From Pectinophora gossypiella (Eukaryota > Arthropoda > Insecta > Lepidoptera > Gelechiidae): a DNA stretch of 64,000 nucleotides. Positions 1-10,606 of the stretch are shown piece by piece (position 1 is the stretch's first letter; each line of letters starts with the position of its first letter). Made by a program: the position numbers and the translations under genes. Below the pieces are notes generated by a model that saw only the letters and a list, made by a program, of their open reading frames with translations, was not told the DNA's origin and did no database searches. The stretch is taken from positions 15,066,001-15,130,000 of the forward strand of contig NC_065406.1 in assembly GCF_024362695.1 (NCBI RefSeq), given 5' to 3'.

Positions 1-1048
1 AGTCAGTCCACTGGCAGTGATTACCAATCCTCGCATGGCCACAGTGAACACCGGCTCAGGGCCTGATGGGATGGGAGCTCCCTCTGTGAGGCAGCATGAT
101 AGGCACCGAGGGCCTACCAGTCTGAAATTTTAATAGTCAGAATGAGCTGTCCTATCTATTTTTAAAAGTTCTGGGATAAAGGCAAAGGTATTATTACATC
201 ATAATTGTCTAATAGGTACTTTACATTATGCTTCAGTACACAAAAACTAAAAGATACCAATGGGGAATACAATGGACATAGATATTAACAACACAACACA
301 ACCACAATGGTAACATTCTGTGGACCAAACTGTTCAAAATAAATGTTTTTTTTTTTATTTATTGTATACTGTCTTATCAAATTGACAATAATATACATGT
401 CATGTTTTTGTTTATTAAAGAACAACATAGAAACTACACACATCACATGAAAATTTAGAATCATAACAATAGAATCAAGAACTAGTTCAACTACAAGTCA
501 TCACAGCATGCACTATATATTTTTTCCATTAGTTTTTTAATGAAGGCAACATACATGTTGTGGGCCTCACTAGATGTATTATAGACCTTACTTACAAACA
601 CTTGGTAGCTCTCAACTTCTCATAAATGTTTCCTTCAAAATCTGATAGTACGAAAACATCTCTCTTGGTTAGCCCCTCGAAGCGGTCGTATTTACTCTCG
701 TGCACCCATTGGGCTTGTAGACCACCCCCACAATGTTGCTCACAGGCCTAAAATCATAAAGAAACTGTGTAAGGTCAATTTGTTTACGTAAACAACCTAC
801 TACGTACATAGAATATACCTACGTCTCCCATTGTTATGTGAATCCGTATTTTCCACATATTATATCTATATTCAGCTTTAAATGACTCTTTAACATATAA
901 AACTATATGAGGAAGTATGAAAAATACAAAAAAGTATCCTTCTCTCAGAGAAACTTACAACAAACGCCAACTGCATTTCTTCAGAACAATCATTCTCACT
1001 CCGACAATGTTTTGGGATAATAAACGTAACTTTTATATCCTCGGTCAT
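1..1048 (-). CDS. ECT2: ECT2/Pebble-type Rho GEF, N-terminal exons (partial, off left edge)
   Basis: Three exons read leftward: 1048-959 (ATG at 1048, 30 codons, donor GTAAGT), 747-596 and 121-1. Phases fit (0, then 2). The protein begins MTEDIKVTFIIPK. It then has the first BRCT-region signature RFEGLTKRDVFVLSDFEG followed by VGPRCL, and the start of the next BRCT repeat (PVFTVAMRGLVI). This order matches the N-terminus of ECT2 (human) and Pebble (fly), which activate Rho for the cytokinetic ring; the tandem BRCT repeats mediate autoinhibition and centralspindlin binding. The catalytic DH-PH half would lie beyond base 1. The leader before the BRCT region is much shorter than in human ECT2. 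Exon structure is well supported by frame and splice sites; the ECT2 name rests on motif order and could be another multi-BRCT protein. Confidence 0.72.
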
Positions 1049-1164
1049 CTTGATTACTTTTTCACACTAGTTTTAACACTATACCAGGTTCACTTTACAA
1101 ATTCAAGCACAAATTCATGTTTTACTAAAATAACCTAACGGGCGGTCATTGTTTACAAAAATCG

Positions 1165-1330
1165 AGTCCGGTTAATGTACATCCACGTAATGTACGACCT
1201 GATAATCCGTGTACATAACAATGTACACGGAATACGTGCGTGTACAATCCATGGTCGGGAAATATTGGCTGCGAATTATCAGTCCGTACACGGATTGCCC
1301 ATCCGTGTAATGTACATCCAAATAATTGGA
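1165..1330. repeat. Array of short GTGTACAT / CCGTGTA motifs
   Basis: The stretch holds repeated, partly inverted copies of CCGTGTACAT, ATGTACACGG and TGTACATCCA within 165 bp. A related array is at 15775-15935. No coding sense was seen. It could be the subterminal region of a DNA transposon. Confidence 0.45.
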
Positions 1331-1334
1331 AGCC

Positions 1335-1367
1335 AAGATGGCGGCCACCTATTCTATCAGCCAATCA
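1335..1367. promoter_or_regulatory. YY1-like and CCAAT motifs upstream of ECT2
   Basis: AAGATGGCGGCC at 1335-1346 matches a YY1/Pho-type site and GCCAATCA at 1360-1367 is a CCAAT box. They lie about 300 bp upstream of the ECT2 ATG in an otherwise AT-rich stretch, so they may belong to its promoter. This is motif matching only. Confidence 0.25.
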
Positions 1368-1527
1368 GGGGTCAGTATCATAGACACAAAACTCCATTGC
1401 TATGCGTCGTTTTAATTAGTTAACCGTGTAGCTACATTAGGCAATTTTTTATTATCATAATGTTAGACAAGGACAAAATATAGGCCCAATAGTGCCCTCA
1501 GCTTTATTTGTTGAAACCGACCACATT

Positions 1528-1963
1528 ATATGGCTTTTTGGCGGGAACGGAAACGGTACGGCTGCTTTCTTCATTGAATAATCTAAATAATTAATACGAA
1601 ATGGTGTTTAATGGTCGCATTAAGTTAGTCGGAAAACATTGGCGATAGTTTTATTATATCTGAATATTTAATAAACGAAGTGTACCTACCTATTTTCGCT
1701 TCGTTCCAACAAGCCGCTTCATTACTTATTAATTCGTTTCTTTAATTCGGACTTTTTTTTTGTTTCTTTAATTAGTTTATGCGGACTTTTGAGTTAATTC
1801 GTTTGGGGTTCGGAGTAGGAGTCTACTCCGAGGGTGGGGGCTTAGGTTTCATCATCATCACCTTTCATCTTTACATTAATCATCAAGAAAAAAAATACGT
1901 AAGACATGGCTGTATGGGCATAGTTCCCTTTGCCTTACCCTTTGGGGAAAACCAAAACAAATA
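1528..1963 (+). mobile_element. Roughly 400-bp non-autonomous retroelement, copy 1
   Basis: Starts at CTTTTTGGCGGGAA and ends GGGAAAACCAAAACAAA. It shares most of its length with copies at 13757-14147 and 15977-16390. The A-rich 3' end and the target duplications of the other two copies point to target-primed retrotransposition. This copy carries small indels and no clear target duplication. The interior has an open frame (MRTFELIRLGFG...) shared by all three copies, most likely because the DNA is shared. Confidence 0.6.
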
Positions 1964-4676
1964 ACAATAACTTCAACCCAAATTCTGTCGCATCTATAAT
2001 AAAATACAATAATTAACTTAATTTTATTGAATAAAAAGCCCAAAACTGATAAATTCCTCACAAAGTAAACGGTCAAGAGATGTTGAGACAATCTAAACTT
2101 GTAACATAAAGAGGAATTTATTTATATATCCACTACTATTACTTTGAGATTATTTTGTTGAATACGAAATGAGTTGAGAGCATTTAGGTATGTAATGAGT
2201 ATTATTATAATATAATGTTACAAGATAAGTGACATCTTCAAAATTAGCTCATATAGGTACTAACCCTTTTTAGTAAATAGAAGAAACTACTGAACCATGT
2301 TGGCTATTTAAAAAGCCAGTTACTTAACTTGATAACGACATTTCAAATATGTGATGCAGATAATGTTATTCAAATTAACAATCTCTTTTCAGTTCTGACG
2401 ATCAAGAAGGAATATCACACAGGATTCATCATCATGCAAATGTTGAGGTTATGCTGCTCTACATCATACGTACTAAAGAAATAAATAAAAAGAATTAACG
2501 AAAATAACATAAGTGTGAGAGTAGAATCTGTGACGCCAACTAAAGTAATACATGAACAGTGTCTTCACCTATAATTAATAAATAATGTACTAGTGGAAAT
2601 GAGACGTTGGTTTTTATAATTGGAAGTGGAATTTTATAATTATTTTCGATTCATCATCATCATCAGCCCATTAACGTTCCCACTGCTGGAGCACGGGCCT
2701 TCCCTACAGAGTGATAGGGAGATCGGGCAATAAACCATCACGCGGGCCCAGTGCAGATTGATGGTTATTATCAACTGCTAATGCAGCCGGGACCAATGGC
2801 TTAACATGCCTTCCGAAGCACAGAGGAGCTCGAGATGAAAACTTTTTTTTTTTGTGGTTCGATTATGTTGAATAAATTAATCTTTAATCTCAAACATCTT
2901 TTTTAACTACTCTCCCAGTAATAATTTTTGGGTAGTGACAAGAATTGAGAAAAGTATGCTGCAATATATTATAATAGTTTAAACATATCAAAAGAATGAA
3001 TGAATATCAACAGAGTTTTTAAACAAATGCCAAAAGTAAGTAGGCAAGTACATCAAACCATCTAAATCAGTGATCATATATGTTTGAGAAAGTTAAACAA
3101 ATGTATCATAATAGAAAGTGGAATTCCATTGTCTCCGCTCACCTCAGTGGAAAGTTTAGCATTCAATTATTACTATCAATTATGGTTAGCCACACCTTTT
3201 TAAAGTAATATTATTGTCGCTATGCCCTCTCCCTAAATTAGAAAGAAAGAAAGAAACGTTTATTAGAAAGGGACACCACAGTAACAAATATAAAATAAAT
3301 AACAAATATATAATATAAAAACTAATAGCTAACATAATTAGCACTCCTAATTTGGTGAATATAAATCTATTTAAAAGAAAAATAATAGTAACTAGTACAA
3401 GCTTATAGTTATGTATAATTTATACCTCTTCGAGAGCATAGCAGAACAGATAAAGCAGATTAATACTGTGCTACTGCTAGTTTCATGGGACGGCACATGA
3501 AGTACAAAAATAAAGATATTTAATATTCAACATAATATAGGAAGTTATTTACTATATTTATTTTTAGTGTACAAACTACAAACAACCTGGGATAGATATT
3601 TGGAAATAGGTTACGCCGGTGAGGATATGGTTTGGACATGGTGATTTAAAACTGTCGGGATAGAATGGCACATGAAGTACAGAATACAGATACTTATTTT
3701 ATTTTATTTATTTATAGATCACTTACAGCTATGTACATTATACCATTTAGTTAGAACATAATTAAACAAAGTAAAACAGTACTTATGTGTAGTGTAAGCC
3801 TATTACTTATATTAGATATACTATGCGAAATTGTTTGATTAAAAGGTACAAAAAAACCACCATATGCTCCGTATGCTAAAACAATAATTATAATATTTCA
3901 ATATGTAAATAAATATGTTTATTTTAGTGTTTGAGCATAATCGCACAGTCTAATGAGAATATAATTCACTATGTGTTATTAGGTACTTGGAGTCATACTT
4001 CCAAGTATTGCAAGTATTGGATTGGAAACAAATTTACGAGTAGTTGGCATAGGATGGCACATAAGTACAGAATAGACAGGTTTTGACTTGATATAGGAAT
4101 TTATTTGAAATAAATGACATATACACACAATTAAAATTGACCACATGATCAAATTATTCAAATAATAATATTAAGGAATGAAAAATAATGTTAAGTGTTC
4201 AATAATAATTTGTCTATTTGCTATTTAATCTAAATCATCTGTGTGGGATTTTTTCAAAAGCGAACATTTAATTAATTATACAGCATTTTTGAAAATTTAA
4301 ACATTGCATTGCAAATTTATCACATCATTAAAATAAAATAAAAAAACCAACAGTTGAAACGAAAACTATCAAACAAACTTTTGACTAATTAACTTATTTG
4401 CCTATCATTTTATTTAATCTTCTTATCGTGTGATTTGTGAAGTGAAATACCTACCAGCCTCATCAATCCTGAATAAGAATAAGAATAATTTATTTGCCAG
4501 AAAACAGTATTTACAGATGTAATTGTATACAGTAGTCCGTGTTTTCAGCTTACAAGTAAGCATGCAAATTTATGTTGTTGCTACACATGCATCTACAATT
4601 AAATAATAATTATATAATACAAATCAATCATAAAATAAAATAATAATAATAAAACTCTAATTAACAATGTCAAAAT
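1964..4676. other. Gene-poor AT-rich stretch
   Basis: Apart from the repeat at 2651-2855, a GAAA microsatellite with the attached interspersed sequence AAAGGGACACCACAGT (3241-3300, seen again at 51841-51910) and scattered short repeats, I see no gene. A weak candidate exon after an acceptor at about 2391 was not accepted. Confidence 0.5.
2651..2855 (+). repeat. Interspersed lepidopteran repeat, CCCACTGCTGG family, copy 1
   Basis: About 200 bp, opening with an (ATC)n run, then CCCATTAACG, CCCACTGCTGG, an inverted GATGGTTATTA segment, and ending CTCGAGATGAAAAC with a T run. The same unit occurs at 35311-35506 (reverse), 42268-42472 and 52066-52264. It has a microsatellite head and an end resembling SINE 3' modules (CGTGCCTTCCGAAGCAC). 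Confidence 0.7.
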
Positions 4677-4868
4677 TTAGTTTTTATAATCTAGAAATTC
4701 CTTAATACTATAAAAGCAATGTTGTAGCAACCATTTTGTCAAATTAACTTTAAAAGCAGCTTTGGTCATGTTCTTAAATACGGTGGGAAGTTTATTATAA
4801 ATAACTATACACATATTTGATATGTTCCTCTTGTAAATATATACCCTGGTGTCAGGGTTACGATTGAG
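4677..4868 (-). mobile_element. LINE reverse-transcriptase C-terminal remnant
   Basis: The minus frame encodes NISNMCIVIYNKLP followed by FKVNLTKWLL, the usual C-terminal tail of non-LTR retrotransposon reverse transcriptases (YNKLP..., then F...LK.WL). The rest of the element is missing. Confidence 0.55.
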
Positions 4869-4872
4869 CCGC

Positions 4873-5088
4873 CAAAAACCCTGACATGGCTCCTGTAACA
4901 ATTACTCACTTACATCAGTAAATAGTAACCAACCAGGACTAACGGCTTAACGTGCTTTCCGAGTCACGGATCATCTTACTTTCGGACAATCAGGTGATCA
5001 GCCTGTAATGTCCTAACCAAACTAGGGATCGCAAAGTGTTTTTTTGGGTTTTGAACCCGGGGCTCCCAATCGTACGATAGAAGAAGAT
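4873..5088 (-). mobile_element. tRNA-derived SINE, partial, reverse
   Basis: Reverse copy of the SINE body: AACGGCTTAACGTGC, TCAGGTGATCAGCC and GGTTTTGAACCCGGG (B-box region). It abuts the left end of the TIR element at 5098. The tRNA-like 5' part is cut short. Confidence 0.6.
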
Positions 5089-6313
5089 ATCAGAATTCTG
5101 TACCGTCGGTGAAAAGTAATACAACTCGAGTTGTATCACTTTTGAGTTATTAGCACAGACTTCATGTTCAAAAAAATCTCTTTCTTTCTGTCTAATTCTC
5201 GTAAATGTAGCTATTATAAAATACGGTGATAATTTTTGTGTTCAGTGATATAAGTACTGTTTGTGAAGGATTCATGCTGTTATAACACGTGTAACATAAT
5301 TCATCTTAACTTGTATTAAAGTGAAATGAAGATTTTCATTAAATATTTTGGTGTAAGTAAATGCAACTCAACATATATTAAAATACACGCAATCCTTGAA
5401 TTCTCACGGTCCGTGTTTAATGATATAATTTTAGTTGTAACATCAAACACCAAATTTGTTTTTTCGTGAAAAGTAATATAAATTAATATATATCAAAATA
5501 TTTCAGAAAATACGATCTTGGATATCAATAACGTGTCGTGTATAATGATACATACAAGTTCGATTCCATGCGCCACCAGTGTGTATCCTAGGGTGACCTC
5601 CGCATAAACCTGTCTATGGGAAGACATTTTGTCTAGAGCCACAGCAAACCATACCTGATCCGCATTGCGAATGGGTATAGGTTAAGTTAGTACTTCAGAC
5701 CAAACCGTGTTTTTTCTCTTTCTGCTATAGCCACCTTGTAGTACTTAATTACAGTACCTCAATAAGTTGTGGGTCCTGATCATGGCGTCGTTATCACCAT
5801 GGTAGGGTTAGTCAAGAGGTATTTGAGATTTGTCATAACTGTCGTTAGTCTCCTTCCCTTAGCTCGAAGCATAGCTGTTTTACATAGTTTTCTTGATTAC
5901 ATGCAGGTTAAGCGGTGGCAGATTGAACGCTGCCTTCATTGCTAAGGAGGTTGTAGACGTGAAATAATGGCTCCAAATATTATCAAGCTCCAATTAATAT
6001 GCAAGCCATTCAATACACGCTGGTTAGATCTTTGATGCAAGCGCCGGTAGTGGTATTTTTGAACCTACACAGCCGTAGATGATCGTACATACTTTTGGGT
6101 TTAAGGTCCTACTGGGATCCAGCTCGGCATCGGCAGCATCGGGATCTGCCACATCTTCTCAAGAGAAGATTACCAGTTTCTCAAACACGTTGAATGGTGT
6201 AAATTTGTCGAGCTACCTCATTTTTATAAACGGAATAACTACTCTGAACTCTTGAGCACCACCAGTAATATTTTTTTCTGTATTTTGATTACATAAGAGA
6301 GAATTATGCACAG

Positions 6314-6376
6314 GACTGTGAAAAATGGAAAGAGGAAGGGGAGGCCTTTGCACAGCAGTGGGATCTTGTAGGATAG
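6314..6376 (+). mobile_element. RTE-like LINE C-terminal remnant
   Basis: The frame DCEKWKEEGEAFAQQWDLVG-stop matches the common RTE-type ending (EAYAQQW followed by a few residues and stop). Only the last 20 codons remain here. Confidence 0.55.
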
Positions 6377-6601
6377 ATTAGATTAGAATAAATAATTGGC
6401 AACACCACGGGCACAACCCCTTAATTAAACCAGGTCACAAAGTTTGTAAAAATCCCAGGAGGTATTTAAGCTTCTAAAAGGAGTTAGTAGGCTTACATAG
6501 TCAATAAAAGCACGCATAATGGACCACTTGCGTTTATGCGGAAAACTGAGCCCATTAAAATAACATTACATATGAGACATTCGAGTATTCATTGAGTCAA
6601 G

Positions 6602-6690
6602 TCAGGGGCCTATGGCGGCTCAGTTATAACCCTGACACCAGGGTTGATGGGGTTGGTAATTCACCTCACAATCCACACGATAGAAGATGA
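6602..6690 (+). mobile_element. SINE 3' fragment
   Basis: Contains GGCGGCTCAGTTATAACC, CTGACACCAGGGTTGATG and GTTGGTAATTCACCTCAC, the 3' half of the tRNA-derived SINE found complete at 9545-9832. Confidence 0.55.
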
Positions 6691-8027
6691 GACATTTGCC
6701 CATACATGTTGTGTCGACCCCACCTAGAGTGAGATAAGGGCAGGAGGATGATGATGATATAGTGGAAAGTTTGCCCACTACACAATAGTGGTCCATATGC
6801 GAGGATACGCGGAAAGTCCCCCACGTGTGCTTACGTGTAGAGTTTTGCGGAAACGAGCTCATTTAGCTTAACCATAACAGACCCCTACCCTAACCTACCC
6901 TGAGGATAGCCCTGTGTAACCTATAGGTTTGGAGGTGAACCAATGATCTTCATTTTCACTACCTATTCTTATCGTCGACATTGATTCGACTCCGTTTATC
7001 GTTTTGTCAATGTTGCGGGCTCCCATTAGACCGGGAATTTTGATAATTCGAAATATAGAATGTTACTTTACCTTAGGGGATTTTGATTGTGGAATGAGTT
7101 GTGATCTTTTAAATAGTTTCAGCAGGAAAGAAGTAACACTTACCGGTTTGTGTGATTTTGGTTTAAAAGTACGTAGTTACATCACCTTTATCTTCAGGCC
7201 ATACTGCCAGGCTAGCCCGAAACATTCCTAATGACCAGTCTTAATATGATTCCTCTTACCTTCATTTGTTAGGAGTGGAAATATTATCATAATTGAATTT
7301 GTAAGATTTTGACTGCAAAAATGAACCAAAAGTGGTTTTGATTAGGGGCGTAGTGTAGTGGACAAAATGTGTTTGTAGTGAGAAGCAGTGGTGGTTTTGA
7401 CTGGTTATTTATGAGTTTTGAGAGTTTTCATAACAAAAATATCTTATTATCGCCACCTTACACTATATATACGTGTACCATCTTTATATGTATTTATTAC
7501 TAGAAATTCGTAAAAACATGTATCATTTTACACAATAAAACCGAAAAAATAAGTCATGTTAAACCACTTGACACAAATTCGTTATACTTTATCGTTTGTG
7601 TCAATTGATATAAGTTACGTTTCTTTACTTTTTAAAGAAAATAAATAGAATTTTGCCTTTCTACAACTTTATGAAATAAACTTTCTTCCAAGACATTTTG
7701 TTTTTTGTAGAATAAGACTGTAAAATTATTAATTGAAATATGATATATCAACGATGACTTTTGTATAGTTATGTGTGTAAAAAGGTATAACTAGACTTGT
7801 ATCAATTTACACAGTATAAAAGTTGGTGTCAACTGATACATGTAATTTATTTTGATCCTCTACCATTTCTGTTTAGGTTCTAAATATTAGAAAAGAAACC
7901 TTCCATCATCACCTATCGACACATCTAACTTCTGTTCCATTATTCCTTATAAGTCGCGAGCTAGAATGTTTTTAACTTTAAACTCGATTTTCTCAAAACT
8001 TGAATTTTGGACTTGTATTACTTTTCA

Positions 8028-8075
8028 CCGACGGTCAAAGACCTTGTATATTCTATACAAGGTCTTTGCCGACGG
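8028..8075. repeat. Palindromic insertion in the right TIR
   Basis: Two CCGACGG copies (8028-8034 and 8069-8075) bracket a perfect hairpin: CAAAGACCTTGTATA, loop TTC, then its exact reverse complement (8036-8068). The left TIR lacks this 41-bp block, so it is an insertion with a 7-bp duplication. Confidence 0.75.
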
Positions 8076-8137
8076 TACAGAATTTTCCTTTTATTCTACT
8101 CGCATAATAATTTAATAATATGGTGTATAGTAGTGTT

Positions 8138-8330
8138 GCCGCGATAGTGCTCTATCGATAGTTTTCGATCGAACTATCGATAGTTTTGTACGATCGATAG
8201 GGTCCTTAATTCCGATAGTATTGTAAAAAAAATCCCATCCACTCATTTAACAGTTTTTTTTTTAGTATCGATGCTATCGTTGCTTATCAATAGTATCGCC
8301 AAAAACGTGTTATCGATAGGCCTATCCGTT
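8138..8330. promoter_or_regulatory. Cluster of TATCGATA / CGATA sites
   Basis: Perfect TATCGATA palindromes at 8153-8160, 8175-8182 and 8311-8318, with several more CGATA or ATCGAT motifs between them and another at about 8521. In flies TATCGATA binds DREF and CGATA clusters bind the insulator protein BEAF-32. Here the cluster may be regulatory, or part of a repeat (TAGTGTTGCCG occurs at both 8131 and 8512). Confidence 0.35.
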
Positions 8331-8559
8331 GGGTAGATGATTTATCAAAATAATAATATTAAATTAATATCCCTAACTTGAAATTTAATTCTAATTTAAA
8401 AAAAAGGTACCGCCTGTCTGACCTTTTCCAACCCCCGAAGGGAAAACCAGCACCAAAGACCAAGTATTAGAATCATTGAAATACTTGGTCCTTGGTTGCG
8501 AGAATTTCGATTAGTGTTGCCGATCGATAGACAACTATCCTATATATTAAGATATATGT

Positions 8560-8880
8560 AGAAGTGAGGATCGCGACCACAGGTTATGGTTTTCCACTTG
8601 GTACGGCTATATGCTGCGTGCACCGCCCTCTGTATGCTGCCGCCCACCGTCTTCTTCACGATGTCAGATCACCTCGTAGGCGCCCTTCCTCGCGCACGTT
8701 TGCCATCTATTTGCCCAAAGATGATCTGCTTCTCCAGACTGTGCTTCGGAGACCGCATAATATGTCCGAAGAAGCTTAGGGCACGATTCCGGCATATTGA
8801 GGAGAGCCGCGTCGTGATCTTGAGCTCTTTTAATATGGACTCATTCGTACACGTAAAAAGCCTTAAATTACCAAGTAGAG
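8560..8880 (-). mobile_element. LINE reverse-transcriptase C-terminal remnant
   Basis: The minus frame reads ALSFFGHIMRSP, EKQIIFGQIDGKRARGRAP, then a TGA where Trp is expected, then SDIVKKT. This is the RTE-type C-terminal region (GHV.R......GK..G.R.RGR...RW.D.I). The nonsense change shows it is dead. Confidence 0.65.
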
Positions 8881-8951
8881 AAAGTCCGGCATGAGGTGAG
8901 CACGAAGTTTTGAAGACAGGAGTGATTGTATTAGATTTCCTCCTGAGCAGT

Positions 8952-10153
8952 TGCACTACAAATTTAGTGATGAAGAGGTGAGTGATCGAAAAAATATGTC
9001 ATAGAAGAACTTGTAGACATCATATTAATCTGAGTTACTTGTATTAATCAGATTTTTTACTAATTTTCAGGCAATACTTGACAGAAACCTTAAGTGGGAT
9101 GACATAATTATAAAGAAAATCAATAAGAGGATGAACTCTTTTAATGTTTATAAAACAATAGTATGGAAGAATTTTCATGCATCTTGGAGCAATGGCAACA
9201 TGTAAGCATATTCCTAGTTAAAAATATATTTAAGTGAGTGTTGCTGGTTGTAAGTGGATTTCCTTTACAGCTGATTAGGCTCAGGCCTAGGACGGCCAGA
9301 TATGAGGAACGGCTAATCCTGTTTTTTTCTCTAATGTGGTTTGTAAGATCAATGACCAACCTCATCAACCTGCTGCTGTGACTATTCGGGTGTCCCAGAC
9401 TAAAGGCCCTAGACGTAGCTTACTTATCTAATGAAATGCCTATGTAGGTACTTAAGTAATTAGTAACGGAGTCAAGACTCTCTTTGTGAATGTGCCTGTT
9501 ATGTATGAAACCGTTTATCATGCCAGTCATAGTAACTAAACACATAACGGCCTCCGTGGTCTAGTAGTTGAACGTTGTGCTCACAATCCAGAGGTCCCGG
9601 GTTCGAATCCTGGTGGAGAAAAATTTGCTTTGTATTCCTTGTTTTGCTAGGACATTACAGGCTGAACACCTGATTGTCCAAATGTAAGATGATCAGTGCT
9701 TCAGAAGGCATGTTAAGCTGTTGGTCTTGGTTACTACTTACTAGGCGGACCCTTGGCGGCTCAATAATAACCCAGACACCAGGGTTGATGAGGTTGGTAA
9801 TCCATCTCATAACTCACATGATAGAAGAAGAATAGTAACTAAGGAAGGGATCTTCTTCAGTATTTTATAATGGGCTAGGTAATGGACTCCAATGCGGGTT
9901 GGTGGAGGTGTTTTTATTTTTTGGAGCAGCATGGTGGAGTATGCTCCATACCCCCTCTGGTTGATTGAGGGGAGGCCTGTGCCCAGCAGTGGGATGTATA
10001 TAGGCTGTTTATGTATGTATGTAGGTAACGGACTGGTATCTATCTTAAAAAACTGACTGCATGTTGTCTTGATTTATTAAAGTTTAGAGAGATGGAAGTG
10101 TATACAGCATTTATAATATTTGTTTTCTCTTCAGATTTGGGAGTTGTGAGTGA
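8952..10153 (+). CDS. Possible last exons of an unrecognised gene
   Basis: A short exon ending HYKFSDEE at donor 8978 (start uncertain) is followed by an exon at 9071-9201 (acceptor TTTTCAG, donor GTAAGC) reading AILDRNLKWDDIII...TIVWKNFHASW. A terminal exon at 10135-10153 reads IFGSCE-stop. Phases agree across both junctions, and AATAAA signals follow at 10224 and 10255. I do not recognise the protein. The basic, Trp-containing segment resembles a conserved C-terminal domain. Upstream exons were not found and may lie beyond the TE cluster. The intron at 9202-10134 contains a SINE. It could instead be a retroelement fragment. Confidence 0.3.
9545..9832 (+). mobile_element. tRNA-derived SINE (family 1), near complete
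   Basis: tRNA-like head GGCCTCCGTGGTCTAGTAG with a B box (GGTTCGAATCC), then the body with CACCTGATTGTCC and the 3' module ending GATAGAAGAAG. It lies in the intron between the candidate exons at 9071 and 10135. Confidence 0.8.
9840..10012 (+). mobile_element. SINE/LINE 3' tail (type B)
   Basis: Contains GGAGTATGCTCCATACCCCC, GAGGGGAGGCCTGTGCC and CAGCAGTGGGATGTATATAG. This tail also ends the SINE at 44783-45115 and resembles the RTE coding end AQQWD. Confidence 0.6.
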
Positions 10154-10606
10154 CAACGAGCAGATTACATAACAATGGGAGGATAACAAGGGCCTTAACT
10201 GAAAAAACTGGTGAATGTTCCCAAATAAACCTCACAGATGTAGAAGAAACACAAAATAAATTTGTTTATTTATTTTATTTCTGTTCCCTACTAAACTAGT
10301 AATAAAACATACTTTTTACAAATACTTTTTGATTGTATTTTATTTATAACATCAAAACTTGCACAGAAAAAAGAAATATTTATATTTGTGATGGGTTGCT
10401 TATCTGTCACCACTCTGGTCATTATGTCCATCACAAGAGGCTGCAGTTGGTCTTCTTGGTAGTGCTTGGCTCAGTCCATCCTGGTATGGTGGTGTGACTA
10501 TGTATGTATGTACAGCACCACAATGGTAGGTTCTTCTTTCTTTATTCGTCACCATCTAAAACAAGTATAATGCTTAGATAATTATTCTAATAAGAAACAA
10601 ACATAA

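Larger units (their letters stand above)
5098..8080. mobile_element. 2.98-kb TIR element without transposase ORF
   Basis: Left end CTGTACCGTCGGTGAAAAGT and right end are inverted copies, and both are flanked by AATT (5094-5097 and 8081-8084). The matching inverted part is about 28 bp. Near both ends, motifs such as GTGTCAATTGATA, GTATCAATTTACAC and AAAAGTAATATA recur in both orientations, as expected of transposase-binding subterminal repeats. The longest open frames inside are under 85 codons, so the element is non-autonomous. A LINE tail (6314-6376) and a SINE fragment (6602-6690) lie inside. Superfamily unknown: AATT might be the target duplication, or part of a palindromic terminus. Confidence 0.6.

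Noticed and set aside
1779..1964. Frame MRTFELIRLGFGVGVYSEGG shared with 13935-14141 and 15933-16208
   Set aside because: Explained by the three copies of the 400-bp retroelement; kept only as a question in the findings.
2392..2492. Possible terminal exon after TTTTCAG on the plus strand (SDDQEGISHRI...)
   Set aside because: No upstream donor in phase and no recognisable protein; the evidence is one acceptor-like site.
8564..8894. Plus-strand frames over 8564-8894
   Set aside because: Antisense of a LINE reverse-transcriptase tail on the minus strand.
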